This document shows, one piece after another, positions 17,758 through 27,390 of a stretch of DNA of 64,000 nt (the stretch's first letter is position 1; the number at the start of each line of letters is the position of its first letter). The notes beneath the pieces were generated by a model that saw nothing but the letters and a program-made list of their open reading frames with translations, was not told the origin of the DNA and did not search any database. Made by a program: the position numbers and the translations under genes. Origin of the DNA: Rhodovastum atsumiense (GTDB taxonomy: Bacteria; Pseudomonadota; Alphaproteobacteria; Acetobacterales; Acetobacteraceae); the NCBI RefSeq assembly GCF_937425535.1, contig NZ_OW485601.1:1293001-1357000 (forward strand). Direction: 5' to 3'.

Positions 17758-18987
17758 CTTTATTGCAAACCTCTAACGAAAGCGTGATGTCTACCTGCAT
17801 GCCGATGATGAGGCCAGGGTCTACCCGCCGCCCATCTGGCCATGGGGGAAGCAAAATCCCGTGCGTGCCTGGCCTGGCCAACTCCGCCACACCCGATCCC
17901 ACACCATCGTGACGGGCACGCTCTTCGCTTTTTCAGGCAGGCGCCGCGCCGATGGTACCTCACATTGGATCTCGACCTGCGAATCGGACGTCGGCTCAAG
18001 GGAACTTCCGGATTCCACAGGCCGAAAAACGGAGTGGAACCCTCGGGTCATCAGGCAATCCTGCGCACCGATGAATGCCGCCCTGGTCGATCGCATCGCG
18101 GATGCATTTGCAGGCTTCATCGACTGCCACTGCATCCTTATCCGACACGGCCCCCCATGCGGTCGGATGATGCTCCGGATCTCCTTCGTTCGCGCCCGCG
18201 CGCACGAGGCGCCGCGGTGGCACGGTGCCGTCTGCACTCTGCGGCTCCGGCGCTTCGGCCGCAACGCACCGTCTGACCGGAGGGGCCGTGCAGACGCCTC
18301 GATGTGCCGCCCCCTGCCCGAGAGCGCACGCGGCCCGTTACGGATCAACCTCGTGCATCCGCGGGTCTGTATCACCATGACGATGCTGGCCGCGCCGTTC
18401 ATCGCCGGACACGGACAGTGCATCAGCCAAGCGTGGCACTGCTGAGACTGCGTAACATCGTCGAGATGTTGAAATGCCCGCTGTCACCAAGGCACAAAGC
18501 AAGGAAGCGTCGGTCACCCGGAGCGACCAACGGCATTCCCGCAGACGCAATACCATTGAGTCCCGTATCCGTTCGTAACATTGAGCGACATCAGTCTGTG
18601 GTAGGTACGTTCCTGTCAAAGTGACTTTATCGAATTGGAGTGAATTTGCCAGAATAAGGTCGTACGCGAAACCGAGGAAGCATCATTTGCAATCGATACG
18701 ACGTGCCGGGAGGGCCGGGGCACGGACAGCAAAAAGGACAAAGAAGACCATCTGACATGGCTTTTGCCTTGTCAGAAAGGTCAGCCCCCTTCGGAAATTC
18801 TTCCGCACTGCGTCATCGCCAATCTCACGACAAGCACGTAGCTGCCTTATGCGCCTTAAAGTGAAAGTCTCGCCATGTTCAATAATCGTCTGCGTGTCGG
18901 CTTGCCCGGTGTAGGCGCCTGACGCCTCCTGCGGCCAAGCGAGTATCGTTACTTCAACACCACGCTCTGGAACACGGTCAGATCAGA
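17758..18987. other. 1.2-kb region with no convincing gene, upstream of the exopolysaccharide locus
   Basis: Long overlapping frames of 190-200 codons exist on both strands at 17821-18445, but neither resembles a known family. Their codon use is unlike the surrounding genes, with many Arg, Cys and Trp codons. From about 18600 the sequence becomes AT-richer and runs into the leader of the first glycosyltransferase, so the locus promoter is probably in the last 300 bp. No clear promoter boxes or inverted repeats stand out. It may be eroded coding sequence. Confidence 0.5.
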
Positions 18988-19692
18988 ATGATACCAAAAA
19001 AAATACACTATGTCTGGGTTGGCAGCCCCGAGCCTGACAGGATTCGCCGTTATATCGATAGCTGGTCTGCCACCAACCCTGATTACGAAATCATACGTTG
19101 GAATGAAGAAAATATTGATTTCTCCATACCGGCAATTCAGAACGCCTATAATCGCCGCCTATGGTCGAAGGTATCGGATATCGCCCGGTTGATGGCGGTT
19201 CTCGATCAGGGCGGAATCTATCTCGATACTGACTTCTCCATTCGCCGCAGCCTCGACTTGCTGCTCAAGCATAATTGTTTCTTCGCATTCCAACGGGTGG
19301 ATCATCCAACGGATTGGGTTGCGAATGGGGTATTTGGCGCGACGCCTGGCCACTGGTTCATCAGGCAGGCGCTGGACCGCATTCTTGGACTCCGGGCCCT
19401 GCCTTTTGGCTTTGAGCGTCCGACCCGCACCGGACCAAAACTGATCACATCCCTGTTATTGCAGAACGGTCTCAAGGCATACCATCCTGATGGCGTTTAT
19501 GTCCGGGACATTTATCTCTGTCCTGTCCCAGTGTTCTTCCCCTTTTTCCTGGGAGAAACGTTCACAGAGGCCTGCGTCCGGAAGGAAACCATAGGGATAC
19601 ATTTTTGGGAGAAATCCTGGGAAAAAGATTTACCGCGTTATATTCGCCTGGCGAAAGCCATCAAACACCAGATCGCGGGGACGCGTCTGTGA
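18988..19692 (+). CDS. DXD-type glycosyltransferase (GT32-like, Gly_transf_sug), copy 1
   Basis: A 234-residue glycosyltransferase beginning MIPKKIHYVWVG, the hallmark of the Gly_transf_sug/GT32 capsular family. The nucleotide-sugar and metal-binding motif DTD is at residues 80-82 (GGIYLDTD). Other conserved parts are NPDYEIIRWNEENID and a late HFWEKSWEKDLP. It transfers a sugar to a lipid-linked growing repeat unit at the cytoplasmic membrane. It is a clear paralogue of the gene at 26598-27305 but visibly AT-richer. It is the first gene of the exopolysaccharide locus, and its stop overlaps the next ATG. Confidence 0.88.
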   Translation: MIPKKIHYVWVGSPEPDRIRRYIDSWSATNPDYEIIRWNEENIDFSIPAIQNAYNRRLWSKVSDIARLMAVLDQGGIYLDTDFSIRRSLDLLLKHNCFFAFQRVDHPTDWVANGVFGATPGHWFIRQALDRILGLRALPFGFERPTRTGPKLITSLLLQNGLKAYHPDGVYVRDIYLCPVPVFFPFFLGETFTEACVRKETIGIHFWEKSWEKDLPRYIRLAKAIKHQIAGTRL

Positions 19693-21257
19693 TGATGGGG
19701 CAAACTGATACCGAGACAACGCTCACACGCTCCCTCCCCTCATCACCTTCCCGGGTGGCACTGATCCGTGCTGTCGGCCTGCATCCGACATCACCACTGG
19801 CCTGCCACATTCGCCGGTCGCTGGACGAGTGGGCGCACCTGGCCGCCACCGGCCACCAGCCCAGAGACGCAGCTTCATGGCGGCGCGCCGCAACGGGGAC
19901 CGCCCTGCAATGGTTCGAGACCGCATCCGACGAATCCGCCCCCCCGGATGGCGCGGAGAACATGCATGACATCATCCTGGACCTGCACGGCCTGACGCCT
20001 TGCCACCAGGGACGGCTGTGGCGAATTGTCGATGGCTCCGGGCATTGTCTCCTGGCGCCGTTTTTCGCTCTCGATCATTGCTGGCGGCGACCGGCGCTCC
20101 TGCCGATGTTCCTGATTGAAAGCCGCGACGGCGGGCTTTCGTGGCATGTGCTCGCCGAGGCGTTTCCCTCGGCGGCGCATCACTATCGCGACCTGCTCGA
20201 TGTGGCCGGCCGCTGCTCCGCATGGTTGATTGGCAGGGCCTTGCGCGGGCCGGCATGCCTCGCCGCAGGCGCGGGACGGGCATGGCAGCCGTTGTCACGC
20301 CCCAGGCCAGGCCGGCCTTCCCGCTTGCGTCGCTGGGCGGCCGGAACAGGCGCGCGGTGGCGTGACCGGCTCATGGCCGAGGAATGGGCCATTGCCGTCC
20401 TGGACAAGCGACCTGAAACGCTGCTGACCGACCAGGTAGTCAGCCCGTCCCACTGGATTCGGATGCCGGTGTCCCAGGGGTTCCTCGCAGATCCCTTTGC
20501 CTGGCCAGGACGCCCCGACGTTGTGCTCTGTGAAGAGTTCAACCACCGTACGGGGCGCGGGATCCTGACGGCCCTGACCACCGATGGCACCCGGATTATC
20601 ACCGCCGAACCGATCATGCTCGGTGAAACCTGCCATTTATCTTATCCGTCCACATGGCAGGAGGGAGATCGGATATTCTGCCTGCCTGAGATGGCAGGCG
20701 CACGTCGGCAGATCCTGTACGAGCTTGCACCAGGAAAACCCCCTGCGCCGTTCGCGGTCATTGTCGAAGGGGTGGCGATGGCGGATGCAACGCTGTTTCG
20801 GCACGATGGACGATTTTGGATTGCCTATACCGACACTGCTTTCGGCCTGCATGACAATCTTTGCCTGATGTATGCGGATTGTCTGGAAGGACCGTGGCGG
20901 CCTTGCCGCGCCAATCCGGTCAAGATTGACATAAGGTCCTCGCGTTGCGGTGGCACGCCTTTTCATGTCGGCGACGCGCTCTATCGTCCCGCCCAGGATT
21001 GTTCTGCAACTTATGGCGGCGCACTTGTCGTTAACCGCATCGTGACCTGCACACCTCTGTCCTACGAGGAAGTGCCGGTTGCCCGGATCGAGCCCGATCC
21101 CAAGGGTTCCTTTCCGCATGGCCTGCACACGCTTTCAATGTGTGCTGGAGGCGTCCTTATCGATGGGAAACGGTGGGTGTTCGCCCCCAAGGTCGTGCTG
21201 CAGCGACTGTGGCGCCGGCTCCCACGCCCCAGGGCCGGAACAGTCACCGGGGCATAA
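19692..21257 (+). CDS. GINT1_N-like protein of the exopolysaccharide locus
   Basis: About 521 residues, starting at the ATG that overlaps the glycosyltransferase stop by one base (TGATG). The N-terminal 200 residues resemble the front part of formyl-transferase-like sugar proteins only weakly (DIILDLHGLTP, WRIVDGSG). From about residue 245 the sequence (AEEWAIAVLDKRP, GFLADPFAWPGRPDVVLCEEF, HLSYPSTWQEGDRIFCLPEM) matches the domain called glucosamine inositolphosphorylceramide transferase 1 N-terminal, a beta-propeller-like fold also found in bacterial polysaccharide clusters. Its role is presumably sugar transfer or modification during repeat-unit synthesis. Domain recognition is from memory of the motif pattern, so the exact activity is open. 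Confidence 0.7.
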   Translation: MMGQTDTETTLTRSLPSSPSRVALIRAVGLHPTSPLACHIRRSLDEWAHLAATGHQPRDAASWRRAATGTALQWFETASDESAPPDGAENMHDIILDLHGLTPCHQGRLWRIVDGSGHCLLAPFFALDHCWRRPALLPMFLIESRDGGLSWHVLAEAFPSAAHHYRDLLDVAGRCSAWLIGRALRGPACLAAGAGRAWQPLSRPRPGRPSRLRRWAAGTGARWRDRLMAEEWAIAVLDKRPETLLTDQVVSPSHWIRMPVSQGFLADPFAWPGRPDVVLCEEFNHRTGRGILTALTTDGTRIITAEPIMLGETCHLSYPSTWQEGDRIFCLPEMAGARRQILYELAPGKPPAPFAVIVEGVAMADATLFRHDGRFWIAYTDTAFGLHDNLCLMYADCLEGPWRPCRANPVKIDIRSSRCGGTPFHVGDALYRPAQDCSATYGGALVVNRIVTCTPLSYEEVPVARIEPDPKGSFPHGLHTLSMCAGGVLIDGKRWVFAPKVVLQRLWRRLPRPRAGTVTGA

Positions 21258-21369
21258 ACCCGGGCGGCGACTGCTTTGGGGCTTTCATCCAGGCGATGAA
21301 GGTATGATTCGCGGCCATTATGCCAACGCCTCTCGAACCATCCGCGCAGGCGAGGCAGCCGGCCTGTAA

Positions 21370-21850
21370 CAGTTGGCGCTGGCGCTGCGCGACGAGATTG
21401 TCCGATTGAAGGGCTTGAAAGGCCGGCCGGTGATCAGGCCGGGCAATGATGGGGACAGCGACCGGACCGAAACGCGCCGGCCTGCATGGCAAACGTCGTA
21501 ACCGCGACACCGTGACGCCATGGATGACAGTTGCAACCCAGATGATCCGGGTGGCGAATCCGGCGGGTCGCATCTCAGGAGCGACGCCCTATCAGATGCA
21601 GGATCCGGCGCTCACTGCGCGAGTGATGCGGTATCAGTACGAATGCCGGCCGGCTCCGGGAAACGAAACGATCGTGGCGCCGCTGCCCGAGATCTTGCCC
21701 CCGCGGGAATTTGCGGCATTCGAGCCGGAATTGTACCGCTCGGTGCTGATGCAGTACCACCAGGACAGATCACCGTGGAGCGGCTGGCGGCTCTGCTGCA
21801 GTGGGGCGGCTCAAGATTGCGGCGCAATAGCCATTGCGGAAAACTGTGCA
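21370..21850 (+). pseudogene. Decayed transposase remnant inside the exopolysaccharide locus
   Basis: Pieces of one transposase occur in the right order but in alternating frames: LALRDEIVRLKGLKGRPVIR (from 21370, frame 1), then GLHGKRRN..TVTPW and QDPALTARVMRYQYECRP and VAPLPE..FEPELYRSVLMQYHQ (frame 2), then GQITVERLAALLQ (frame 1). The catalytic C-terminal part is missing. The LKGLKGRP opening and YHQGQ(I/V)TV block are typical of a large transposase family common in alphaproteobacteria; the IS family is not assigned. No terminal inverted repeats were found. Confidence 0.7.
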
Positions 21851-23372
21851 GGCGCCGCTGCGCGCGCAGCACCACCGGCGCCGATCCGTCACTCTCCATC
21901 GGCCTTCATCGCCATCTGCATCACCACTTCGGCGACGCCGCGCAGGACATCATCGTCTCCAGCCTCCGCCAGCGGTTCGGCAAGCGGTCATCCATCCCCG
22001 GTCATCGGGCCGTCCCGGCTCACGGGTGAAGTGCCGCAACTCCACCGCAGCCCTTCCCCTATCTGCTGACCGTTTTTCATTACGAAATCAGAATCCATAC
22101 CGGATCCGCGATCCCCTCCGTGGTTGCGTCAGTCTCCGTTGCTGCACCGGCGAGACAGGGCGACAATTCGGCAAAGCATTTCACTCCACCATCGCTGCCG
22201 CCACCCTCTTCCCGGCAGCTTCAACCCAGCCGAGCTGGAAGACGTTTTCGGCCGGATTCAACCGGATCGTTGTCACCACGCCCTGCGTTCGCTCCTGTGG
22301 TGCCGCTTCGACTACCGGGCCTTCCTACACACCCGTCACGCGCCTCCTCGCGAGGGAATCGCCAACAGGTTTAATTATTTATAGTAGAATTACACTAAGT
22401 ATATATCAATTTTCCTTTTCATGCAGCTCATTTCAGCACTGCAGCGTGCATACGGCGCCATGCTTTACCATTGTCCGCATTGCTCCGCCTTCCCCGTTCA
22501 GGGCGGGTCGGCGCTCATTTCCCGGAAGGTGTAACCGACGGAGTGATTGACGGAGGATCAGGTTATTCTTTCGAAAATGATCTTTTGATACGGAATGCGC
22601 TTACTCCTGGCGCGACAACCAGCTTGTGACAACTGCGATCATGTTGATGGTCTCTAACAAAACAACAAGACAAAGTATTGATTTTGAAAGAAATTTATGC
22701 CGCCAATGATCGTCACCACGATTTGTACCGGCTTCGGATTTTCCATTAATTCTCCAGTAAATTCATTCAACACATTCAAATCGGTATAAATCTGATATAG
22801 AACCTGCCCCGCCCACATTAAAAAACAGCAAGCCATCAAAAATAGATAGCTGATTTTTTTATCGTAACGAAACTTGCGCGCCCACCTATTTTACGTCGAC
22901 GCAACGCTCCGAATTCGACATTATTTTCGGCAACGGATGGTTCGTCCGCATCACCCGGTAACGGCTCGCTCGGCATATCGCCCCAAGGAGCCAAATGGAT
23001 GGATTCATGCCAGGCCGAAATGCCTTGCTTGCTGTCAGAAGCGCGCCCCCTCGTCAGCCATCTTATCGTCATTCACATGCGAACCAATTCCCCCATCTGC
23101 GCTCCGCGGCCGCCCACTGCCGCAGCCTGCTTGGAACAATGGCCGCCGCGCTGCTTCGTCGCGAGCGTCTGGTGAGAACACTTCCAGCCAGAGCCGGCGA
23201 CCCAGAGCGCGACCATATCGCCTTGGAAAGCAGGGAGGCCACAAGGCCTGTCCATGCCCCCGCGAGAAAGGTGCTCAGGCCTGCTGTTGACATCGCGAAG
23301 CGGGCAGTGCCTGTCACGGCACTTGCCTATCAGCGGACTCACCATGATGGGCCAGCCCCCATTCCGGGCCTT
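21851..23372. other. Non-coding or eroded stretch between transposase remnant and sugar transferase
   Basis: No intact gene is supported. At 22190-22380 a + frame reading FNPAELEDVFGRIQPDRCHHA looks like a fragment of a protein, but the family is unknown. From 22370 to 22900 the DNA is clearly AT-rich. On the minus strand two overlapping frames there (GRASFVTIKKSAIYF and KISYLFLMACCFLMWAGQ) may be one frameshifted gene. The region probably holds the promoter for the sugar-transferase operon. Confidence 0.45.
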
Positions 23373-24041
23373 ATGTCACTCCATACCGAAGCGGCAGATG
23401 GGGGAGCAGCGCGGCAGAGCAAAATCCTGAGCTCAAGGCGCCATCGTGCCTTCAAACGAGCCATGGACCTTGGGCTTGGATTGGCAATCCTGGTTATAAT
23501 TTCGCCCATATTACTGATAATTGCCCTCGTCATTCGCCTGGAAACGCCGGGGCCGGTGCTGTTCCGGCAGCCACGCGCCGGCAAAGACAACGAAATTTTT
23601 ATGATGCTGAAATTCCGAACGATGTATTCGCATCTTTGCGATATCGGAGCGGATCGGCAAACAAGCAGGAATGATGACCGCATCACGCGTGTCGGACGGT
23701 TTCTCCGGAAGACAAGCCTTGACGAGCTGCCGCAGCTGTTAAACGTCGTGGGCGGCACGATGTCTCTTGTCGGGCCCCGCCCACATGCGCTCGCCACGAA
23801 GGTAGCCGGCGTGCCGCTTGAAGCGGCCGTCCCAACCTACCATTCCCGCCATCGCGTCAAGCCAGGGATGACAGGCCTGGCCCAGGTGAGTGGGGCGAGG
23901 GGGGCTCTCACCACTCTGGAGCAGCTGGAGCGCCGCGTACAGCTTGACGTTCGTTATATCAATACCTGGTCCATTGCCCTTGATTTTTGGATTCTCTGGC
24001 GAACAGCACTTCTGGTGGTTGCGGATCCGGATGCCTACTGA
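23373..24041 (+). CDS. ExoY-type undecaprenyl-phosphate sugar phosphotransferase (priming enzyme)
   Basis: A 222-residue bacterial sugar transferase that starts repeat-unit assembly by moving a sugar-1-phosphate to undecaprenyl phosphate. One membrane segment (LGLGLAILVIISPILLIIAL) is followed by the conserved ETPGPVLFRQPRAGK, MMLKFRTM, and DELPQLLNVVGGTMSLVGPR. The ATG at 23373 gives the normal ExoY-type length. The longer in-frame extension back to 22995 has no membrane helices and atypical codon use and was not included. It lacks the GumD-type N-terminal multi-helix region. It is followed by a WecG-type transferase 63 bp downstream. Confidence 0.88.
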   Translation: MSLHTEAADGGAARQSKILSSRRHRAFKRAMDLGLGLAILVIISPILLIIALVIRLETPGPVLFRQPRAGKDNEIFMMLKFRTMYSHLCDIGADRQTSRNDDRITRVGRFLRKTSLDELPQLLNVVGGTMSLVGPRPHALATKVAGVPLEAAVPTYHSRHRVKPGMTGLAQVSGARGALTTLEQLERRVQLDVRYINTWSIALDFWILWRTALLVVADPDAY

Positions 24042-24104
24042 CCTTTCCGGTCACGATACACCAGTTACCCGACCTGGCCGCGATACGCGGGAGATGAGCT
24101 GGCA

Positions 24105-24974
24105 ATGGATATGTTGATAGACAGCCCAAGCAGAAACTTGGAGCCTGATGACGAAGCGCAGCTGCCGCGTCGTACGGTCACCAGAATCCGCACCTTGGGT
24201 GTACCACTGGACACAGCCGAAACGGTAAATGGCTATCTCGATGCCCTTCCTCGGAAGGACGCCATTGGCAGGGTAGCCTTTATCGCCACGTTCCTCAATC
24301 CAGCATCCCTGCTGGAAGCGAAAAGGCATCCAACGCTCGCGACCACACTTGATTCTTTTGATCTTGTGATGCCCGACGGCATCGGCGCCTGCATGGCCGT
24401 ACGAAGACTGCATGGCCTTACGGTAGCCAGGGTCAGCTTCGATAGTACGTCCCTGGCACCGATTGTGTTCGAGGCAGCGCAACGTGATGGAAACACCATT
24501 GCGCTCGTGGGCGGCCGGCCTGGCGTCGCCAGGCGGGCCGCCGAAGTGCTGCGTCATACATTTCCGGATCTTGCCATCGTCGGCACCTTTGATGGCTACA
24601 CGCCCCCTGGAAGCACCATCGCGGCATTGCGGAAGCTGTCCCCCGACATTGTCATCTGTGGAATGGGGGTCAGGCGCCAGGAAGAATTCCTGCTTGCCTT
24701 ACGCGCCAGTGGCTGGACGGGCAGCGGGTTCACCTGCGGTGGCTATCTGGATCAGTTGGCAGACGGATTTCGTTATTATCCTGCCTGGGTGGACGCCATC
24801 AATCTGCGGTGGGCGTACCGTCTCTATCGCGAGCCAGGGCGGCTCTGGCGGCGCTACTGCATGGACTATCCTGTGTTTCTGGCGCTGGTCATCAGGGCCA
24901 TGGCCGCCAAGTTCCGGCGCCAGTTGAAGGGTCCGGCAACTGAACCGAATGCCAACCGCCCACTGGTGAACTAG
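24105..24974 (+). CDS. WecG/TagA/CpsF-family glycosyltransferase (GT26)
   Basis: A 289-residue enzyme that adds the second sugar to a lipid-linked precursor. Typical motifs are FLNPASLLEAKRHP (usually a TLN-A motif), MPDGIGACMAVRRL with the conserved DGIG, IALVGGRPGVARRAAEVLR, and PDIVICGMGVRRQEEFL. The C-terminus has RWAYRLYREPGRLWRRY, the region that associates with the membrane. Its position right after the priming transferase fits its expected role. It starts at an ATG with GAGATGAGC upstream. Confidence 0.9.
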   Translation: MDMLIDSPSRNLEPDDEAQLPRRTVTRIRTLGVPLDTAETVNGYLDALPRKDAIGRVAFIATFLNPASLLEAKRHPTLATTLDSFDLVMPDGIGACMAVRRLHGLTVARVSFDSTSLAPIVFEAAQRDGNTIALVGGRPGVARRAAEVLRHTFPDLAIVGTFDGYTPPGSTIAALRKLSPDIVICGMGVRRQEEFLLALRASGWTGSGFTCGGYLDQLADGFRYYPAWVDAINLRWAYRLYREPGRLWRRYCMDYPVFLALVIRAMAAKFRRQLKGPATEPNANRPLVN

Positions 24975-25009
24975 ACCGGCGAGAGGCGCCTTCATTTCTC
25001 AAACACAGA

Positions 25010-26596
25010 ATGGCGACATACATCGAAATGGCCGGACATGGAATGAATGCCTCTGCCGTGCAAGAAGCTTCTCATGTAGGAGACACCAGTCTCGCATCGG
25101 AAGTCAACACGCCAGTGCGCAGGCCGCCCCAGGCTGTCGGACAGCGTATGGCCCGTGCCGCGATATGGATGGCACTCGACATCGGTGGCGGACAGATCCT
25201 GTCCTTTCTGACTTACATGGTCGTGGCCCGCATCTTGGGGCCAAGCCAGTATGGCAGTTTCGCAATCGGCATGTCGCTGATCTCGATCGCGAACTGCCTG
25301 CTGATCCAGGGTTTCGCAGATTCGCTGATCCGGCTGACCGATCTCAAGGAAGAGCACATCTCCACGACGTTCTGGACGAATGTCGCCATTTCCGCGTCCA
25401 TCACCCTGGCCTTGCAACTGGCCTCACCGCTGATCGCCGCGGCCTTCCACGAACCAGAGCTGGCGCCCGTCGTATGGTGGCTCGCGCTCCTGTGCCTTCT
25501 CCAGGGACTCGTGAGCGTGCAAACAGTGCTGTGCCGACGCGAGATGGACATGGCGGTATTCGCCATCCGATCGATAACGGCCTGGGTGCTGGGTGGCATC
25601 ACAGCAATCGGAATGGCCCTGGCGGGGTTTGGAGTGTGGTCCCTTGTGGTCTGCCAGCTGGTTCAGAGTGTCATTTCTCTTCTGGTGCTTTGGAACGCGA
25701 CCCCATGGCGTCCGCGCCTGATCTTTTCGGTCCCCGCCTTTCGGGAACTGGCAGGTTTCAGCCGTCACGTCATGGCGGCCAGCCTCATCGGTTCGCTGAC
25801 CGAGCGCGCCGACACGCTGGTGATTGGCCTGTTCCTGGACACTACTGCGGTGGCCTACTACGCGCTCGCCCTGCGGCTGCTCTCTGCCATCGCGATGGCC
25901 ACACAGATCCCGATCTATCAGCTCGTGATGCCGGCCCTGAGCCCCATGGCGAATGACCTGGCAAACTTCCGCAGGAAATACCATGAGATCGTCATCCTTG
26001 GTCATTCGATCTGGATGCCCATCGTGACCGCTCTTGGAGCCACTGTCCCTATCCTGCTGCCCATGGCTTTCGGGACCAAATGGGAACCAGCCGTCCCGGT
26101 CACGGAGGTCATGTGTCTGGTCGGACTGGCCTCCGGACTGTCCGCCTTCACGGGGCCTGCTCTTTTTGCCCTTGGCCGGCCCGACCTGCACGCCAAACTC
26201 AATGCCGCAAGGTTCGTGACCACCGTGCTCGTCCTTGGTGTTGCTGCGCAGTTCGGCATCCTGGCGGTCGGCATTGCCTGGACCAGCCTCATGACCCTTC
26301 TGGTGCCATTGCATCTGGTGGTGTTGCACCGGGTTTGCGGCCTCGAGGTGAAGGCACTTGTCACCGATGCTGTCAAAGTTTCATTGGCCGGTGCCACCAT
26401 GGCCATTGCGATGACAGGCGTCGGCTGGCTTGGCCTGGACAAGGTCACCTCGCTTCTTCTGGCTCTCCTGCTCGGCGCAGCCACCTATCTTACAACCATG
26501 GAGACCATCTTTATGCGCGGCTACGTCACGCGGATGCTTGAACTTGCCCTGCGTGCAGCTCCCCTCCCGTTCAACCTCCGGAAGCGGAGCGTCTGA
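25010..26596 (+). CDS. Wzx-type polysaccharide flippase (MATE/PST superfamily)
   Basis: A 528-residue membrane protein with about twelve hydrophobic helices after a 45-residue hydrophilic N-terminus. Family features are DIGGGQILSFLTYMVVARIL (first helices), LGPSQYGSFAIGMSL and FAIRSITAWVLGGITAIG. It belongs to the polysaccharide transporter family that flips undecaprenyl-linked repeat units to the periplasm. It lies between WecG and the second DXD glycosyltransferase, whose ATG follows two bases after its stop. Confidence 0.88.
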   Translation: MATYIEMAGHGMNASAVQEASHVGDTSLASEVNTPVRRPPQAVGQRMARAAIWMALDIGGGQILSFLTYMVVARILGPSQYGSFAIGMSLISIANCLLIQGFADSLIRLTDLKEEHISTTFWTNVAISASITLALQLASPLIAAAFHEPELAPVVWWLALLCLLQGLVSVQTVLCRREMDMAVFAIRSITAWVLGGITAIGMALAGFGVWSLVVCQLVQSVISLLVLWNATPWRPRLIFSVPAFRELAGFSRHVMAASLIGSLTERADTLVIGLFLDTTAVAYYALALRLLSAIAMATQIPIYQLVMPALSPMANDLANFRRKYHEIVILGHSIWMPIVTALGATVPILLPMAFGTKWEPAVPVTEVMCLVGLASGLSAFTGPALFALGRPDLHAKLNAARFVTTVLVLGVAAQFGILAVGIAWTSLMTLLVPLHLVVLHRVCGLEVKALVTDAVKVSLAGATMAIAMTGVGWLGLDKVTSLLLALLLGAATYLTTMETIFMRGYVTRMLELALRAAPLPFNLRKRSV

Positions 26597-26597
26597 G

Positions 26598-27305
26598 ATG
26601 ATTCCGAAAAAGATCCATTACGTCTGGGTTGGCGGACCACTTCCCGATCGCCTTCGCCGTTATCTGGACAGTTGGCACGCAACGAACCCCGACTACGAGG
26701 TGGTCCGGTGGAACGAAGATAACATCGACCTGTCCATGCCTGTGCTTCGTTCCGCCTACCGCCGGCGCCGTTGGTCCAAGATTGCCGACATCGTCAGGCT
26801 CCAGGCGATTTACGAACATGGTGGCATCTACCTCGATACGGACATCCTGCTGCGAGGGAGCCTCGACCCTCTCCTTGAGCACACCTGCTTCTTCGCCTTC
26901 CAGCATGAGAGCCATCCGACGGACATGGTGGCGAATTGCGTGTTCGGGGCAGAGCGGCACCATTGGTTCATCAAAGAGGCACTGAACCACGTCCTGGCCC
27001 TGCCGCCGGTTCCCTTCGGGCTCGAGCGACCGACACGCACCGGCCCGAAACTTGTCACCAGGCTGCTCCGGCAACGCGGCCTGAAACAGTACGATTCCAC
27101 CGGCGTGTATGTCCGCGACATCTTCGTCTGTCCCAAGCAGATGTTCTTTCCCTTCAGTTGGCGGGAGACCTACGCCGAGGCCGCCGTGGGACCAGAGACG
27201 CTGGGCATCCATTTCTGGGAAAGTTCATGGGAATCCAGCCTGCCATTCTATTTGCGGATGGCCAAGACCTTCAGGAAGCGATTGGCGGGAGCCTATGCCC
27301 AATGA
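26598..27305 (+). CDS. DXD-type glycosyltransferase (GT32-like, Gly_transf_sug), copy 2
   Basis: A 235-residue paralogue of the enzyme at 18988-19692. Both begin MIPKKIHYVWVG, both have GGIYLDTD at residues 75-82, and both contain ERPTRTGPKL and a GIHFWE motif near the end. The longer in-frame extension upstream overlaps the flippase and is not used. Codon use here is GC-rich like the flippase and Wzc genes, unlike copy 1. It probably transfers a further sugar of the repeat unit. The two copies may add the same sugar at different positions or have diverged in acceptor. Confidence 0.9.
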   Translation: MIPKKIHYVWVGGPLPDRLRRYLDSWHATNPDYEVVRWNEDNIDLSMPVLRSAYRRRRWSKIADIVRLQAIYEHGGIYLDTDILLRGSLDPLLEHTCFFAFQHESHPTDMVANCVFGAERHHWFIKEALNHVLALPPVPFGLERPTRTGPKLVTRLLRQRGLKQYDSTGVYVRDIFVCPKQMFFPFSWRETYAEAAVGPETLGIHFWESSWESSLPFYLRMAKTFRKRLAGAYAQ

Positions 27306-27390
27306 GATTCATCGCAGGTGGTGACCCGGTGCCGCGCCGCTGGACCGGTTGCCCGCAATGCGGAGGTGCAACCACGGTCGGAGGGCCGAC

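Noticed and set aside
17821-18445. Overlapping 190-200 codon frames on both strands
   Set aside because: No family resemblance, Arg/Cys/Trp-rich composition and codon pattern unlike neighbouring genes; probably non-coding or eroded.
22995-23372. N-terminal extension of the sugar transferase
   Set aside because: No membrane helices, atypical codon use, and the short ExoY-type protein is complete without it.
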